This document shows, piece after piece, positions 50,290-59,958 of a stretch of DNA of 64,000 bases. A program made the position numbers and the translations under genes. Position 1 is the stretch's first letter, and each line of letters opens with the position of its first letter. Source of the DNA: Levilactobacillus lanxiensis. Lineage in GTDB: Bacteria; Bacillota; Bacilli; Lactobacillales; Lactobacillaceae. The stretch is from contig NZ_BOLN01000006.1 of assembly GCF_016861655.1 (NCBI RefSeq), positions 1 to 64,000 of the forward strand. Direction: 5' to 3'. The notes under the pieces were generated by a model that saw nothing but the letters and a program-made list of their open reading frames with translations, did no database searches and was not told the origin of the DNA.

Positions 50290-50907
50290 TTATCGCAACG
50301 CCTTTCTGTAGCCGGCCGCCTTGGCTTGCGCTTCCGTTTGGAAGTAAACGGCGTTACTACTGTTCATGTGGTAGCCCGATTGCCCGGGTACGTGATAAAT
50401 CTTGGAATTCTTGTTGCCAATGATCTGGCCGTTCTTGCCGGTGGTCAGGTCGCCTCGGGTATGGCGGGCGTGGCTAGACTGTGTCGTCGTGCTAGAACTC
50501 GCTGCCTTGGCTGCGGCTGCCTGACTGACCGCTTCCCGTGAGGCACTCTTGGCACTCGCCCGACTTTCGGACTGGCTAGAAGCCTGACTGGCACTGGCGG
50601 CTTTGCTGGCAGCGGCGGCCTGTGAGCTGGCTTGGGCAGCGAGTTGGTCGCTGGTCGCGGTCTGTTGGCTGGCAATCACGGCCAACCGGCGGGACTCGGC
50701 TTTGGCGCGCGCTAACCGCTTCGTGCCCACCTGAACGGTCTTGGTCTTGATGGTCGGCTGTGGGTTGTCAGCGGCTAGTCCGACCATGCCGCCAAAGAGG
50801 GCGAGAAAAATAAAGGCGCTCCCTAAAATCCTACGGCGATGGGGTTTGCGCAGGACCCAGTAGGCCGCACCGCCCCACAGGAGAATCCAAATAAGTGCAA
50901 ACGTCAT
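50290..50907 (-). CDS. Membrane-anchored protein with Ser/Ala linker and C-terminal Ada-like (sunset-type) domain
   Basis: The 205-residue protein has two membrane segments (about 2-20 and 27-46) and a long Ala/Ser/Gln linker (about 60-145). The C-terminal domain (about 158-205) has IIGNKNSKIYHVPGQSGYH and AVYFQTEAQAKAAGYRKA. This domain is often fused to or encoded beside secreted nucleases. The linker would hold it outside the membrane. It is co-transcribed with the lipoprotein nuclease. A DNA-binding or docking role is inferred. Confidence 0.82.
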   Translation of the reverse strand: MTFALIWILLWGGAAYWVLRKPHRRRILGSAFIFLALFGGMVGLAADNPQPTIKTKTVQVGTKRLARAKAESRRLAVIASQQTATSDQLAAQASSQAAAASKAASASQASSQSESRASAKSASREAVSQAAAAKAASSSTTTQSSHARHTRGDLTTGKNGQIIGNKNSKIYHVPGQSGYHMNSSNAVYFQTEAQAKAAGYRKALR

Positions 50908-51109
50908 GTGATGATCAGCTTCTTTCCCCTAGTTTGCCACTTTAGTCCTGTATGTGTGCTACAAAGTAGTTGTGGCTCACCACCAATTCTACGGGCATGG
51001 ACCGCCAGTCGCAAGACATTTTTGTAATTAATTCTAAAGATTGCGATGGTGAACAAAATTTTGCGGGTTAATGACGTCGTTAATAAAAATAGGATCAGTG
51101 GGACAACCT
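50908..51109. other. Non-coding gap between nuclease operon and mscL terminator
   Basis: I see no gene or clear hairpin here. The minus-strand ribosome site for the 50290-50907 gene, AGAAGCTGATCATCAC, is weak, and no good promoter is recognised. Confidence 0.5.
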
Positions 51110-51149
51110 AAAAAGCCATGCCTTCCGCGACTCGCGGATAGACATGGCT
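51110..51149 (-). terminator. mscL terminator
   Basis: On the minus strand AGCCATG...CCGCG pairs with CGCGG...CATGGCT, followed by TTTTT. Confidence 0.85.
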
Positions 51150-51206
51150 GATTGAAGGGTTTTGTAATGATGAGGTGTGTTAGTAAGAACTGGTGAACTA
51201 AGCAAC

Positions 51207-51581
51207 TTACTTGTCTTTTTTAAGCAGTTCGACGATTTCACGAAGGTACTTTTCTTCCTGCGTTGGCACGGGCTCGCTAGGTTCTTCCGCCGGTTTAGCC
51301 AGAATCTTGTTGAGTAGCTTAATCAACAGGAAGACCACGAAGGCAATAATCAGGAAATTAATGACGGAGTTGATGAAGGCCCCGTAGCGGAAATGGGCGC
51401 TGCCCACGGTGAGCACCAGGTTGGAGAAGTCAATGCTCCCCACAAAGATTCCCAGCAGGGGGTTGATCAGATTGGTGACCAACGAGTTGACGATGGCGGT
51501 AAAGGCTGCCCCGACAATAACCCCGACGGCCAGGTCCATGACGTTGCCGCGGGCGATAAACTCTTTAAATTCTTTTAACAC
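51207..51581 (-). CDS. mscL: Large-conductance mechanosensitive channel
   Basis: MscL opens under membrane tension and protects against hypo-osmotic shock. The 124-residue protein has the family N-terminus [26 protein letters not shown] (M1 helix) and a second helix ([17 protein letters not shown]). The charged C-terminal helix ([12 protein letters not shown]) completes it. AGGAGGAATCG precedes ATG. Confidence 0.98.
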   Translation of the reverse strand: MLKEFKEFIARGNVMDLAVGVIVGAAFTAIVNSLVTNLINPLLGIFVGSIDFSNLVLTVGSAHFRYGAFINSVINFLIIAFVVFLLIKLLNKILAKPAEEPSEPVPTQEEKYLREIVELLKKDK

Positions 51582-51773
51582 GAGCGATTCCTCCTAAAGG
51601 TTTTGTCTTCTATTTTTAATGATTTGGGTAAAAATTGCAACCAAAACGCTGAGGCTAAAACGTTTAGCAACCAATGGGCCGATTGGCAACGAGGCACTCA
51701 ACGATGCATGGCCGACTGTGCTGCGGTAGAATGGGTTTATAAGCAGACGAATTCAAGTATAGGAGGACTGATG

Positions 51774-52172
51774 ATGGCGAGCATTCAGTTAAGTGACGCT
51801 TTGGTTGCGTTGCTACAGCGCAAAGGGTTGGCACAAAAAAATCTGATTTTGTTGACGGACGATGGTGGCGGCAAGTATTCCCTTCAGGGTGGGGCCTGTA
51901 CGATTGGCACCAACTTCACGCTGATTGTAATCGATGCGCCTGACAAAGATTATCCGGTTAGCTTGCACAATGACCAGGGGATTCGGCTCTGGACATCCGA
52001 CTACGATTTGATTTTTCTGGAAGCGGGCGTGGCCATGGATTATCGAAACGGCCAGATTTCAATCAAGGATGATGCGCATGCACTGCTGGATAACGCGGTT
52101 CAAATTGCGAATGGCCAGGACGTATTGGCTGCCTTCGCCCAGGGCATTACGTTGAAGGGTGAGTCTTGCTAA
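51774..52172 (+). CDS. HesB-like (Fe-S biosynthesis domain) protein
   Basis: The 132-residue protein has the pattern of the lactobacillar Fe-S_biosyn/HesB-like family: LILLTDDGGGKYSLQGGACTIGTNFTLIVID and the late strand YDLIFLEAGVAMDYRNGQISI. It lacks the Cys-x-Cys pair of true Fe-S carriers, so cluster binding is doubtful. I chose ATG 51774, 7 bases after AGGAGG; ATG 51771 is adjacent. An in-frame reading continues to 51603, but that part has no family resemblance. Confidence 0.75.
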   Translation: MASIQLSDALVALLQRKGLAQKNLILLTDDGGGKYSLQGGACTIGTNFTLIVIDAPDKDYPVSLHNDQGIRLWTSDYDLIFLEAGVAMDYRNGQISIKDDAHALLDNAVQIANGQDVLAAFAQGITLKGESC

Positions 52173-52468
52173 GCTTACAGTAACGCGTACCGAAAGTGAG
52201 CCGCTTTTTTTCAATTTAGTTGGTTCCAATGGTCCTGAAAGTATAGTACAATAAACAATGTAAGTGGTTTCAATCGGATTGCCAAATGCGTGAAATTTCC
52301 TGTAATCGACCGTGAAAAAAGTTTGGGAAGCCAGACATTTTGCTTGCAATCTAGTGAAAAATCAACTATTATCAATTATTGATACATTTTAAAACGGGTA
52401 GGCAACCGAACCGGCGTTGACGTCGGTTAAAAGCTGAGTAGATTGTCATGAATTAGGAGGTGATTACC

Positions 52469-52786
52469 ATGCTGAGTCGAACCAAAGAGTTCTTACGGCA
52501 ACATAACTATCGTTACGAAAAGTCGTATATTCGGCCATTGATGGCGCCAGAGAGCGTCTACGTGTTTAAATTCGGTCAAGATTCGCTCAATAATCGGGTA
52601 ATCATTCGTTATGGTCACACGTGGACCGGCCGTCAGCGAATCAACGAGATTGATTTGCGGCTGCACAAACAAAAGCATCCACGCGTGTTTCAAAACGAGG
52701 CGGATATGTTAGATTACTTGGAAACGCAACTTGCCCAGCGCGAGCAACGTCACGCTGATCATCCGAGCGATACCGAGAAGGTCTAG
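52469..52786 (+). CDS. Hypothetical basic protein
   Basis: This 105-residue protein is basic and predicted cytosolic; I do not recognise it. It is rich in Arg, His and Tyr, with a beta-rich middle (SVYVFKFGQ, NRVIIRYGHTW) and a charged helical tail. AGGAGGTGAT, an almost perfect ribosome site, lies 7 bases before ATG 52469. A terminator follows. The gap 52173-52468 before it holds only short imperfect hairpins. Confidence 0.72.
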   Translation: MLSRTKEFLRQHNYRYEKSYIRPLMAPESVYVFKFGQDSLNNRVIIRYGHTWTGRQRINEIDLRLHKQKHPRVFQNEADMLDYLETQLAQREQRHADHPSDTEKV

Positions 52787-52818
52787 GACCGTTTTGTTAA
52801 TTATTTAATTTTAGCGGT

Positions 52819-52854
52819 GAGCCGCAGACAATTAAATTTGCCTGAGGCTCTTTT
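52819..52854 (+). terminator. Terminator of 52469 gene
   Basis: GAGCC and CAG pair with CTG and GGCTC around an A/T-rich loop, followed by TTTT. Confidence 0.7.
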
Positions 52855-52924
52855 CTTTGGCCTGAATTTTGGCAATTCACAGCCGACTCCTCTATAATTG
52901 AAGAGTCAGCTTCTTTCCGGCGAC

Positions 52925-53170
52925 CAACCTGCGTGAAAATCGCGGGTCAATGCCGCTCCCGGCGGCGGGATCAAGGTGGTCCTGCTATGGGGAACGGTTC
53001 CAGCCTGAGAAGCGGTCTTCCACCTCGCCTTGCAGCCTGGAAGAACACCAGTCTCCAAGGTCGTCCCGTGATCTAAGCTGAGAAAATGCCCTCAGCTAAG
53101 ATCACCGACACAGCTGGCCACCTTGCCCCGCCTCTGGTCGCTAACACTGATCAGCAATCTTCAATGGGCT
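52925..53170 (+). repeat. Nested-palindrome intergenic element, copy I
   Basis: The inner stem GGCGGGATCAAGGTGG pairs with CCACCTTGCCCCGCC. Hairpins are GTGATCTAAGCTGAG/CTCAGCTAAGATCAC and CCTTGCAG.CTGG/CCAG.CTCCAAGG. The left end GCGTGAAAAT is present, but the right arm has decayed. It lies 130 bases upstream of prmA; a separate hairpin GTGCGGGT/ACCCGCAC (53217-53244) follows. Confidence 0.85.
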
Positions 53171-53302
53171 TGGACTGCAAGAATACGACTTGTGTGTGCC
53201 AGCTGTTAGCCAGTGCGTGCGGGTTAAACTTGTGTTACCCGCACGGAAGCATAGTGAAAGATAAAATATAGAAAATTAAACCCTCAAGGAGGATATTTAC
53301 CC

Positions 53303-54253
53303 ATGGAATGGACCGAAGTCAGTGTCATTACCACGAACGAAGCCGTTGAGGCCGTTAGCAATATTTTACAGGAAGCAGGAGCCAGTGGCGTGAAAATCGA
53401 TGACGCCGCCGACTACGCCAACCTGAAGCCCGGCAAGTACGGAGAAGTTGTGGATCTTGCGACGATTCCGCACCGGACGTCTGGCGCGGAAATCAGCGCT
53501 TACTATCCCGAAACCATCTTTGTCCCAGAAATCTTGCCAACTATCAAGCAACGGGTCAGTGACCTGACCAAATTTGGCTTGGATCCTACGCCCGGGACGG
53601 TCACGACCAAGGCCGTGGACGACGAAAGCTGGGCAACGGCCTGGCAGAAGTATTACCATCCAGTCCGGGTCACCCGTTATCTGACGGTCAGCCCTAGCTG
53701 GGAGAATTACCAACCCGTTCAGGCGGATGAGCACGTGATTCGGTTGGACCCGGGGATGGCCTTTGGCACCGGGACGCACCCAACTACGCGGCTGTCACTG
53801 ACGGCTTTGGAAATGGTGGTTCGCGGCGGCGAGACCATGTACGACGTGGGAACCGGTTCAGGGGTCTTGAGCATTGCGGCTAAATACTTGGGTGTCAAGG
53901 ACATCACGGCCTTTGACCTCGATGACGTGGCCGTTCGTTCCGCCAAGACCAATCTGGACCTCAATCCCGTCGCAACGGACATCGTGGCTAAGCCCAACGA
54001 CCTGTTAAATGGGATTCACAAGCCGGTTGATCTAGTGGTGGCCAACATTTTGGCCGAAATCATCCTGCCACTGATCCCCCAAGCTTGGGAAAACCTGCAC
54101 GATGGCGGTTACTTCCTGACGTCTGGCATCATCGCCGACAAGCTGGATGAAGTTGTGGTTGCCCAGAAGAAGCAGGGCTTCATCATCGATAACATCCTGC
54201 AAATGAAGGACTGGCGTGGCGTGATTGCGCACAAGCCAACGGAGGATGACTAA
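53303..54253 (+). CDS. prmA: Ribosomal protein L11 methyltransferase
   Basis: PrmA trimethylates ribosomal protein L11. The 316-residue protein has an N-terminal substrate-binding domain (1-120) and a class I methyltransferase domain with [25 protein letters not shown] and [16 protein letters not shown] precedes ATG. rsmE follows after 2 bases. Confidence 0.97.
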   Translation: MEWTEVSVITTNEAVEAVSNILQEAGASGVKIDDAADYANLKPGKYGEVVDLATIPHRTSGAEISAYYPETIFVPEILPTIKQRVSDLTKFGLDPTPGTVTTKAVDDESWATAWQKYYHPVRVTRYLTVSPSWENYQPVQADEHVIRLDPGMAFGTGTHPTTRLSLTALEMVVRGGETMYDVGTGSGVLSIAAKYLGVKDITAFDLDDVAVRSAKTNLDLNPVATDIVAKPNDLLNGIHKPVDLVVANILAEIILPLIPQAWENLHDGGYFLTSGIIADKLDEVVVAQKKQGFIIDNILQMKDWRGVIAHKPTEDD

Positions 54254-54255
54254 GC

Positions 54256-55014
54256 ATGCAACGGTATTTTTTGGAGGCAACTAGTCAGGATGGCGAACAA
54301 ATTACCCTCTCACCGGCCATCTATCACCACTGGGTCACGGTCCTGCGTGCTGAGGTTGGTGCTGAAGCGGAGTTCGTGGATGACACGGCCCATTTATTTC
54401 ACGGCCAACTCACGGCAGTGACTGGGGATTCGGCGACGGTCAGCTTGACGGCTGTCCCAACGCCAGCGGTCGAACTGCCCGTGGGTGTCACAATTATTTG
54501 TGGCTTGCCCAAGCAGGAAAAGGCTGAATGGATCACGCAAAAGGCCACCGAATTGGGTGTGGACCACGTGATTTTCTATGCCGCGGACTGGTCGGTTGCC
54601 AAGTGGCAGCCCAACAAGGTCGACAAAAAGTTAGCCCGCTTAACTAAGATTTCCCATGGTGCAGCGGAACAGGCACATCGATTGCGTCGGCCAGACGTCA
54701 GCTACGCCAAAAACCTACGTACGGCCTTAGAAACGCCACACGACGTGGCCCTAGTGGCGTATGAGGAGTCGGCTAAGCAGGGTGAACAAAGCGCCTTAAA
54801 CCAGCAACTTCAGGCCCTGACTCCCGGTCAACGGGTGGTCGCCGTTTTTGGCCCCGAGGGCGGCATCAGCCCAGCCGAAGTTGCCCAGGCACAGGCATTA
54901 AATGCCACACTGGTGGGCTTAGGCCCGCGGATTCTCCGCACGGAAACAGCACCGTTGTATTTCCTGTCGGCGGTCTCCATGGTCTTGGAGTTACAGCAAG
55001 TTAACCCTAGTTAA
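54256..55014 (+). CDS. rsmE: 16S rRNA m3U1498 methyltransferase
   Basis: RsmE methylates U1498 in the decoding centre of 16S rRNA. The 252-residue SPOUT-fold protein has an N-terminal PUA-like domain and the knot motifs FGPEGGISPAEV and LGPRILRTETA. CGGAGGATGAC lies inside the end of prmA, so the genes are translationally linked. Confidence 0.96.
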   Translation: MQRYFLEATSQDGEQITLSPAIYHHWVTVLRAEVGAEAEFVDDTAHLFHGQLTAVTGDSATVSLTAVPTPAVELPVGVTIICGLPKQEKAEWITQKATELGVDHVIFYAADWSVAKWQPNKVDKKLARLTKISHGAAEQAHRLRRPDVSYAKNLRTALETPHDVALVAYEESAKQGEQSALNQQLQALTPGQRVVAVFGPEGGISPAEVAQAQALNATLVGLGPRILRTETAPLYFLSAVSMVLELQQVNPS

Positions 55015-55109
55015 TCGCGTAAATTAACCCGGATAACGGGTAACAGGGTGAAATCTCCCCTGAAACATGCTAAAATAGTTGCAATTATTAAGAGAGATGG
55101 GTGAACGAG

Positions 55110-55442
55110 ATGGCATTTTTAGAACGGATTGGCTGGCGTTACTGGCTGGTCGCCATCGTTATGGGGTTGGCGTTGCCAGCGTTAGCCACGGGGATTGGGA
55201 TTAGCCCCGTCATGCGCTTCGGTGGGTTACTGGTGATTATTAATGGCTGTTTGGCGATTGTTTTAGGTCGCCTGATCTATCGGAAGACCCAACCAGGGTG
55301 GTGGCTGTTGATTTGGCCACTCATTTATTTATCGGGTTCGCTGTGGTTTTTGCCACGCTACACCCGTTACTTTGCGATTGTTTACCTGTGCATCTCCTAC
55401 TTGGCGTACGGTTTAACGCAGGCCAAGACTGAATCGAAATAA
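55110..55442 (+). CDS. Four-helix membrane protein, unknown function
   Basis: The 110-residue protein has four hydrophobic segments (about 9-29, 33-53, 64-82, 88-104) and a short charged end. It may belong to the small membrane proteins found before rel in lactobacilli (DUF3397-like), but I am not sure. A -10 TAAAAT with extended TGC (55068-55076) lies upstream. The start is ATG 55110; GTG 55101 is possible. Confidence 0.7.
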   Translation: MAFLERIGWRYWLVAIVMGLALPALATGIGISPVMRFGGLLVIINGCLAIVLGRLIYRKTQPGWWLLIWPLIYLSGSLWFLPRYTRYFAIVYLCISYLAYGLTQAKTESK

Positions 55443-55529
55443 CTTAACTGTTCAAAATGACCTGTGACTGACCGCGCAATGTCGCGTCAGCGCAGACAAT
55501 TTTAAAAAACTAAGGGTGGTGGCGTCCAT

Positions 55530-57764
55530 ATGACCAAAGAACGTGTCTGGACGGCTAAAGAAGTAATTGCCAGAGTCGGTAAATATATGAATGCGGAACA
55601 CGTTGAAATGGTGGTTAAAGCCTGCCAGTTTGCGACGGTTGCGCACAAGGATCAAACACGTCAGTCTGGCGAGCCCTACATTATGCATCCCATTCAGGTC
55701 GCGGGAATTTTAGCCGACCTGAACATGGATCCCGAAACGGTTTCGGCCGGCTTCCTGCATGATATCGTGGAAGATACCGGGGTCACCTTGAGTGATGTCC
55801 GGGAGCTATTTGGCGACGACGTGGCGTTGATCGTTGACGGCGTCACCAAGCTGGGGAAGATTAAATACAAGTCTAACCGAGAGCAGTTGGCGGAAAATCA
55901 CCGAAAACTCCTGTTGGCGATGTCCAAGGATATTCGGGTCATGATCGTCAAGCTGGCTGACCGGTTGCATAACATGCGGACGTTGGAACACTTGCGGCCG
56001 GACAAGCAACGGCGAATCGCCAACGAAACGCTGGAAATTTACGCGCCACTGGCCGACCGGTTGGGGATCAGTACCATCAAGTGGGAACTTGAAGATATCT
56101 CACTGCGGTACCTGAACCCACAACAATACTACCGCATCGTCCACCTGATGAATTCACGGCGGGACCAACGGGAACAGTACATTGCTGGGGCCATCAAGGA
56201 TATTCAGGACTCCATCAAGGATTTGAAAATGACGCCTGAAATCTACGGCCGCCCGAAGCATATCTACTCCGTCTACCGGAAGATGAAGGACCAGCACAAG
56301 CAATTTAGCCAAATCTATGACTTGCTGGCCATTCGGGTCATCGTTGATACCATTAAGGATTGTTACGCCGTGCTGGGGGCCATTCACTCCCAGTGGAAGC
56401 CAATGCCCGGGCGGTTCAAGGACTACATTGCGATGCCTAAGGCCAACATGTACCAATCTCTGCATACCACGGTGATTGGTCCTGAAGGCAAGCCGCTGGA
56501 AGTCCAGATTCGGACCAAGGAAATGCACGCAGTGGCTGAATACGGGGTTGCGGCCCACTGGGCTTACAAGGAAGGGGTCACGGACAAGGTTCAAGAGACC
56601 AACTCTGGTGACAAACTGAACTTGTTCAAGCACATCATTGAACTGCAAGAAGATACCGATGATGCCTCCGACTTCATGGACAGCGTCAAGGGGGAACTCT
56701 TTGGCGACCACGTCTACGCGTTTACCCCTAAGGGCGACGTGCTGGAACTGCCTAAGGGTGCCGGGCCATTGGACATGGCCTACGCCATCCATACCGAGGT
56801 TGGCCACCACACGACTGGGGCCACCATCAACGGTAAGATTGTTCCTTTGAACTATGAAATTAAAAACGGGGACATTGTGGACATCCGCACATCCAGCAGC
56901 TCGGCCGGTCCTAGTCGGGACTGGGTCAAGCTGGTCTCGACGCGGCGGGCCCGCAACAAGATCAAGCAGTTCTTCAGAGCCGCCGACCGGGAACAAAACA
57001 TTGTCTCCGGCCAGGACGCCGTGGAACGGACGATTCGCGACCTGGGTTACGAGCCAAAGGGCTTGATGACCAAGGAAAACCTGGACAAGGTCACTGCTAA
57101 AATGCACTACCAGCACGCGGATGACCTGTTGGCGGCCATTGGGTTTGGCGATTTACAACCTCGCGGGGTTGCCAACCGGTTGACCGAGGGCGTGCGGCAG
57201 GCTGAGGAAGACGAACGGCGCCGGCAAGAGGAACGGGAACTGCTGGAAGAGCACCAGACCATTAAGAACGATCCCGATAGTGAAAAGAAGGATCGGAAGA
57301 AGGCCAAGGACTCCGATGGCGTGGTTATTGAGGGCGTGGACAACCTGTTGATTCGGTTGAGCCACTGCTGCTCGCCTGTTCCCGGCGACGACATTGTTGG
57401 GTACATCACTAAGGGCCGCGGGGTCTCCGTGCACCGGCAGGATTGCCCGAACGTCAAGAACGCTGAGCAAAATGGTGAACGGTTGGTCGACGTGCGCTGG
57501 GGCAACAAGGCCGGCGATAAGACCAACTACAACGCCGACATTGAAGTCCAGGGCTACAACCGTAACGGATTGTTAAACGACGTGCTACGGACGATCAACA
57601 ACAATACCAAGTACCTGACGTCCATCAACGGGAAGGTCGACCACAATAAGATGGCCACCATTTCCATCAGTCTGGGGACGCGAAACCAGCTCGAGCTTCA
57701 ACGAATCTTGGATAATATCAAAAATATTCCGGACGTCTACGTGGTCAAGCGGGCGTTCCACTAA
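55530..57764 (+). CDS. rel: Bifunctional (p)ppGpp synthetase/hydrolase
   Basis: Rel makes and degrades the stringent-response alarmone. The 744-residue protein has an HD hydrolase domain (about 25-190, HDIVED), a synthetase domain (about 235-345, with YRKMKDQHK and [16 protein letters not shown]), a TGS domain (about 390-450), a helical and zinc-finger-like region ([12 protein letters not shown]), and an ACT domain at the end. Both catalytic centres look intact. dtd follows after 14 bases. Confidence 0.97.
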   Translation: MTKERVWTAKEVIARVGKYMNAEHVEMVVKACQFATVAHKDQTRQSGEPYIMHPIQVAGILADLNMDPETVSAGFLHDIVEDTGVTLSDVRELFGDDVALIVDGVTKLGKIKYKSNREQLAENHRKLLLAMSKDIRVMIVKLADRLHNMRTLEHLRPDKQRRIANETLEIYAPLADRLGISTIKWELEDISLRYLNPQQYYRIVHLMNSRRDQREQYIAGAIKDIQDSIKDLKMTPEIYGRPKHIYSVYRKMKDQHKQFSQIYDLLAIRVIVDTIKDCYAVLGAIHSQWKPMPGRFKDYIAMPKANMYQSLHTTVIGPEGKPLEVQIRTKEMHAVAEYGVAAHWAYKEGVTDKVQETNSGDKLNLFKHIIELQEDTDDASDFMDSVKGELFGDHVYAFTPKGDVLELPKGAGPLDMAYAIHTEVGHHTTGATINGKIVPLNYEIKNGDIVDIRTSSSSAGPSRDWVKLVSTRRARNKIKQFFRAADREQNIVSGQDAVERTIRDLGYEPKGLMTKENLDKVTAKMHYQHADDLLAAIGFGDLQPRGVANRLTEGVRQAEEDERRRQEERELLEEHQTIKNDPDSEKKDRKKAKDSDGVVIEGVDNLLIRLSHCCSPVPGDDIVGYITKGRGVSVHRQDCPNVKNAEQNGERLVDVRWGNKAGDKTNYNADIEVQGYNRNGLLNDVLRTINNNTKYLTSINGKVDHNKMATISISLGTRNQLELQRILDNIKNIPDVYVVKRAFH

Positions 57765-57778
57765 GGAAGGGTCAAACG

Positions 57779-58225
57779 ATGCGCGTTTTATTGCAACGAG
57801 TTAGACAGTCAAGTGTGTTAGTCGAAGGCGACGTGAAGGGGTCCATTGCCGAGGGATATCTGTTACTGGTGGGTGCGGAAGATAGCGACACCAGCGAACA
57901 GGTTGATTACCTGGTTCACAAGATCACCAAGCTACGGGTCTTCGAGGATGAAGACGGCAAGATGAACAAGAGCATCGAGGACGTGGATGGCAGCATCCTG
58001 TCCGTCTCCCAGTTCACGTTGTACGCCAACACCAAGAAGGGCAACCGGCCAAGCTTCGTCGACGCCGGCGACCCCGCCCACGCGGAAAAAATCTACAACG
58101 AATTCAATGAGAAGTTAGCCGCAACGGGCCGTCACGTGGAAACGGGTGTCTTCGGCGCCGACATGCGCGTCGCCCTCATCAACGAGGGACCCGTCACGAT
58201 TTGGTTTGATACGGACGAGAAATAG
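57779..58225 (+). CDS. dtd: D-aminoacyl-tRNA deacylase
   Basis: Dtd removes D-amino acids wrongly attached to tRNA. The 148-residue protein has the N-terminal MRVLLQRV, the catalytic [17 protein letters not shown] and the late [11 protein letters not shown]. The rel-dtd order is common in Firmicutes. GGAAGGG precedes ATG. Confidence 0.98.
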   Translation: MRVLLQRVRQSSVLVEGDVKGSIAEGYLLLVGAEDSDTSEQVDYLVHKITKLRVFEDEDGKMNKSIEDVDGSILSVSQFTLYANTKKGNRPSFVDAGDPAHAEKIYNEFNEKLAATGRHVETGVFGADMRVALINEGPVTIWFDTDEK

Positions 58226-58233
58226 AGTGTGGA

Positions 58234-58330
58234 GCGGGGCGATTAACTGGCGAGCATTAACGGCGTAACGGGAATGACCCCGGGTTTGGGTCGTTTCCGT
58301 TACGGTGTTAAGCGGAACCAGTTGCCCCGC
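58234..58330. repeat. Long imperfect palindrome downstream of dtd
   Basis: GCGGGGC (58234-58240) pairs with GCCCCGC (58324-58330). AACTGG pairs with CCAGTT, and a 17-bp inner stem CGTAACGGGAATGACCC (58264-58280) pairs with GGGTCGTTTCCGTTACG (58288-58304) with two G-T-type changes. It has no T run. It does not share sequence with the dispersed element family. The stretch 58331-58517 holds only a short palindrome, AGATGATCATCT (58433-58444). Confidence 0.8.
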
Positions 58331-58517
58331 GTAGCACGTTTCAGAGGCTGCCAGGACCAGAATTGCTCCGCGAAGAACAATCCGAGCGGTCTAAAGCAAG
58401 CTGGGTTCAAAGGATACACCTGTCTCTGAGATAGATGATCATCTGAACTTAACCGCCTCGCATATCACAGAAATATTTTCAAATCAACAAAAACAAAACC
58501 AATAAAAAATCACACAA

Positions 58518-58553
58518 AAAACGGCTAGCTTCCCAACAGAAACTAGCCGTTTT
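58518..58553 (+). terminator. Terminator-like hairpin upstream of HAD gene
   Basis: AAAACGGCTAG pairs perfectly with CTAGCCGTTTT around a 14-base loop. It ends eight bases before the HAD ribosome site, so it may stop the rel-dtd transcript or attenuate the HAD gene. Confidence 0.65.
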
Positions 58554-58570
58554 CTAAAGGAGGAACCGGC

Positions 58571-59215
58571 ATGCGCTATCAACAATTATTTTGGGACTTT
58601 GATGGAACCCTCGTGGACACCTATCCGGGGATGGTCGCGGCGTTTTGTGACGCGTTGGAGGCTTGTGGTGTCAATAACTTTGAATTGGACGAAGAGGAGA
58701 TTTACAAGGCGATGCGCCAACACAGCCTCGGCAATGCCCTTCAACGGTTTACCGCTGAATTTCGGTTGAACCGTGAACGGTTAGCAAAGGTCTATCAACA
58801 GGAGGCAGCGCCACGGTTGAAAGATGCGCCCGCATTTGCCGGTGTTGCCGAGGTTTTAGCGGCCAACGTTAACGCAGGCGGCCGGAACTTCTTGCTGACG
58901 CACCGGGACCATCACGCGATGGATCGGCTGTCACAGCTGAATCTGGCGCAATACTTTACTGGCGCCGTCACGGCCGACGATGATTATCCGAGAAAGCCGG
59001 ACCCAACCAGTCTGATTGCCCTGTCCAAGCAGTACGACGTTCAACGCGAGGATGCCCTAATGATTGGCGACCGTAACCTGGATGTCCAAGCGGGCCACCG
59101 TGCGGGGATGGCGGGCGCCTTATTTGACCCCGAGCACTTGATCGTTGACGAGAGCCAACCAGAGATTCGCGTGATTCGTTACGCTGAGTTGCAGGATTGG
59201 TTGACGAAAGAATAG
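58571..59215 (+). CDS. HAD-superfamily phosphatase (phosphoglycolate-phosphatase-like)
   Basis: This 214-residue HAD protein has motif I WDFDGTLVDT (residues 8-17), motif II TH in FLLTHRD, Lys in YPRKPDPTSL and the acidic motif IV MIGDRNLDVQAGHRAGM. The alpha-helical cap follows motif I. The substrate cannot be named. AAAGGAGGAAC precedes ATG. Confidence 0.88.
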   Translation: MRYQQLFWDFDGTLVDTYPGMVAAFCDALEACGVNNFELDEEEIYKAMRQHSLGNALQRFTAEFRLNRERLAKVYQQEAAPRLKDAPAFAGVAEVLAANVNAGGRNFLLTHRDHHAMDRLSQLNLAQYFTGAVTADDDYPRKPDPTSLIALSKQYDVQREDALMIGDRNLDVQAGHRAGMAGALFDPEHLIVDESQPEIRVIRYAELQDWLTKE

Positions 59216-59343
59216 CCTTAAAGCAGGTTAAGTTAAACTTTCAGATTATTCCCGCATGGGTTAGTTGAAAATTTCAGGAATCGTGTACGCCATTCTACAG
59301 CTATCGAGTAAGAAAAGTTGTTGTGTAGAGAGAAGAGCGTTCA

Positions 59344-59706
59344 ATGAAAAAAGTAGTAACGATTGGATTAAGAATATTAGCCTCACTAATAACCATTTAT
59401 TTGGGCCTATGGTACCTGGTAAACGCCGATGCAGAAGTAAATACGGTTGAAACAGTTGATCCATCATTTATTTGGGCTGATTTACTCCTGTGGTTAGAAG
59501 TCGTATTGATGGCCCTTATATTAATTAACTTGTGGCTAGGTTTTAAAATATCTGAGAAAATAACTAATTGGTGTGTGCTAATGGCATTGGTCGTGTCTAT
59601 TCTGATTCTTTTGATGGCACAGGCACTGGGGAGCTTTATTCTAGTAATATTGGTTTTGGCGGTAATTGTTTGGACGCTCAACTTCAAGCTGAAAGAATGG
59701 CATTAG
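59344..59706 (+). CDS. Membrane protein of unknown function
   Basis: The 120-residue protein has four hydrophobic segments (about 5-25, 43-65, 72-92, 93-113). It is more AT-rich than its neighbours, which may mean later acquisition. I recognise no family. The ribosome site is poor (AGAGAGAAG). A strong terminator follows. Confidence 0.65.
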   Translation: MKKVVTIGLRILASLITIYLGLWYLVNADAEVNTVETVDPSFIWADLLLWLEVVLMALILINLWLGFKISEKITNWCVLMALVVSILILLMAQALGSFILVILVLAVIVWTLNFKLKEWH

Positions 59707-59777
59707 TTATGAACCATTGTCAGTTACGCGTGGGTCTAGTTAATTTTCAAACGGTTGAGATTCAGTGAGTTATGGAC

Positions 59778-59822
59778 AAAAAAGGAAGAAAATTCTCAAG
59801 TCGAGAATTTTCTTCCTTTTTT
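59778..59822. terminator. Bidirectional terminator
   Basis: A perfect 20-bp inverted repeat AAAAAAGGAAGAAAATTCTC with GAGAATTTTCTTCCTTTTTT has a 5-base loop. Confidence 0.9.
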
Positions 59823-59905
59823 CGATAGAAACCGAGTGATGTTCCGGCCTCTTTATCAGTAATTTTTGGTAAAAAGCTAACGTGTGGAAAATATTTGCAG
59901 GAGAT

Positions 59906-59945
59906 GGGGTTAAAATACGCGGCTCATGTCAGTGACCGGAGGCGA
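59906..59945 (-). repeat. Nested-palindrome element, fragment J
   Basis: GGGGTTAAAATACGC and GTCAGTGACCGGAGGCG match one end of copies A and B (reverse orientation). The rest of the element is missing; the sequence passes directly into the 3' end of the fructosamine-kinase-like gene. Confidence 0.7.
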
Positions 59946-59958
59946 AGAGCACACGGCT

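Noticed and set aside
51603-51773. 57-residue N-terminal extension of the HesB-like protein
   Set aside because: Composition is unlike the family and AGGAGG stands directly before ATG 51774.
56154-57116. 320-codon antisense frame within rel
   Set aside because: It mirrors rel codon structure, lacks a ribosome site and has no recognisable domain.
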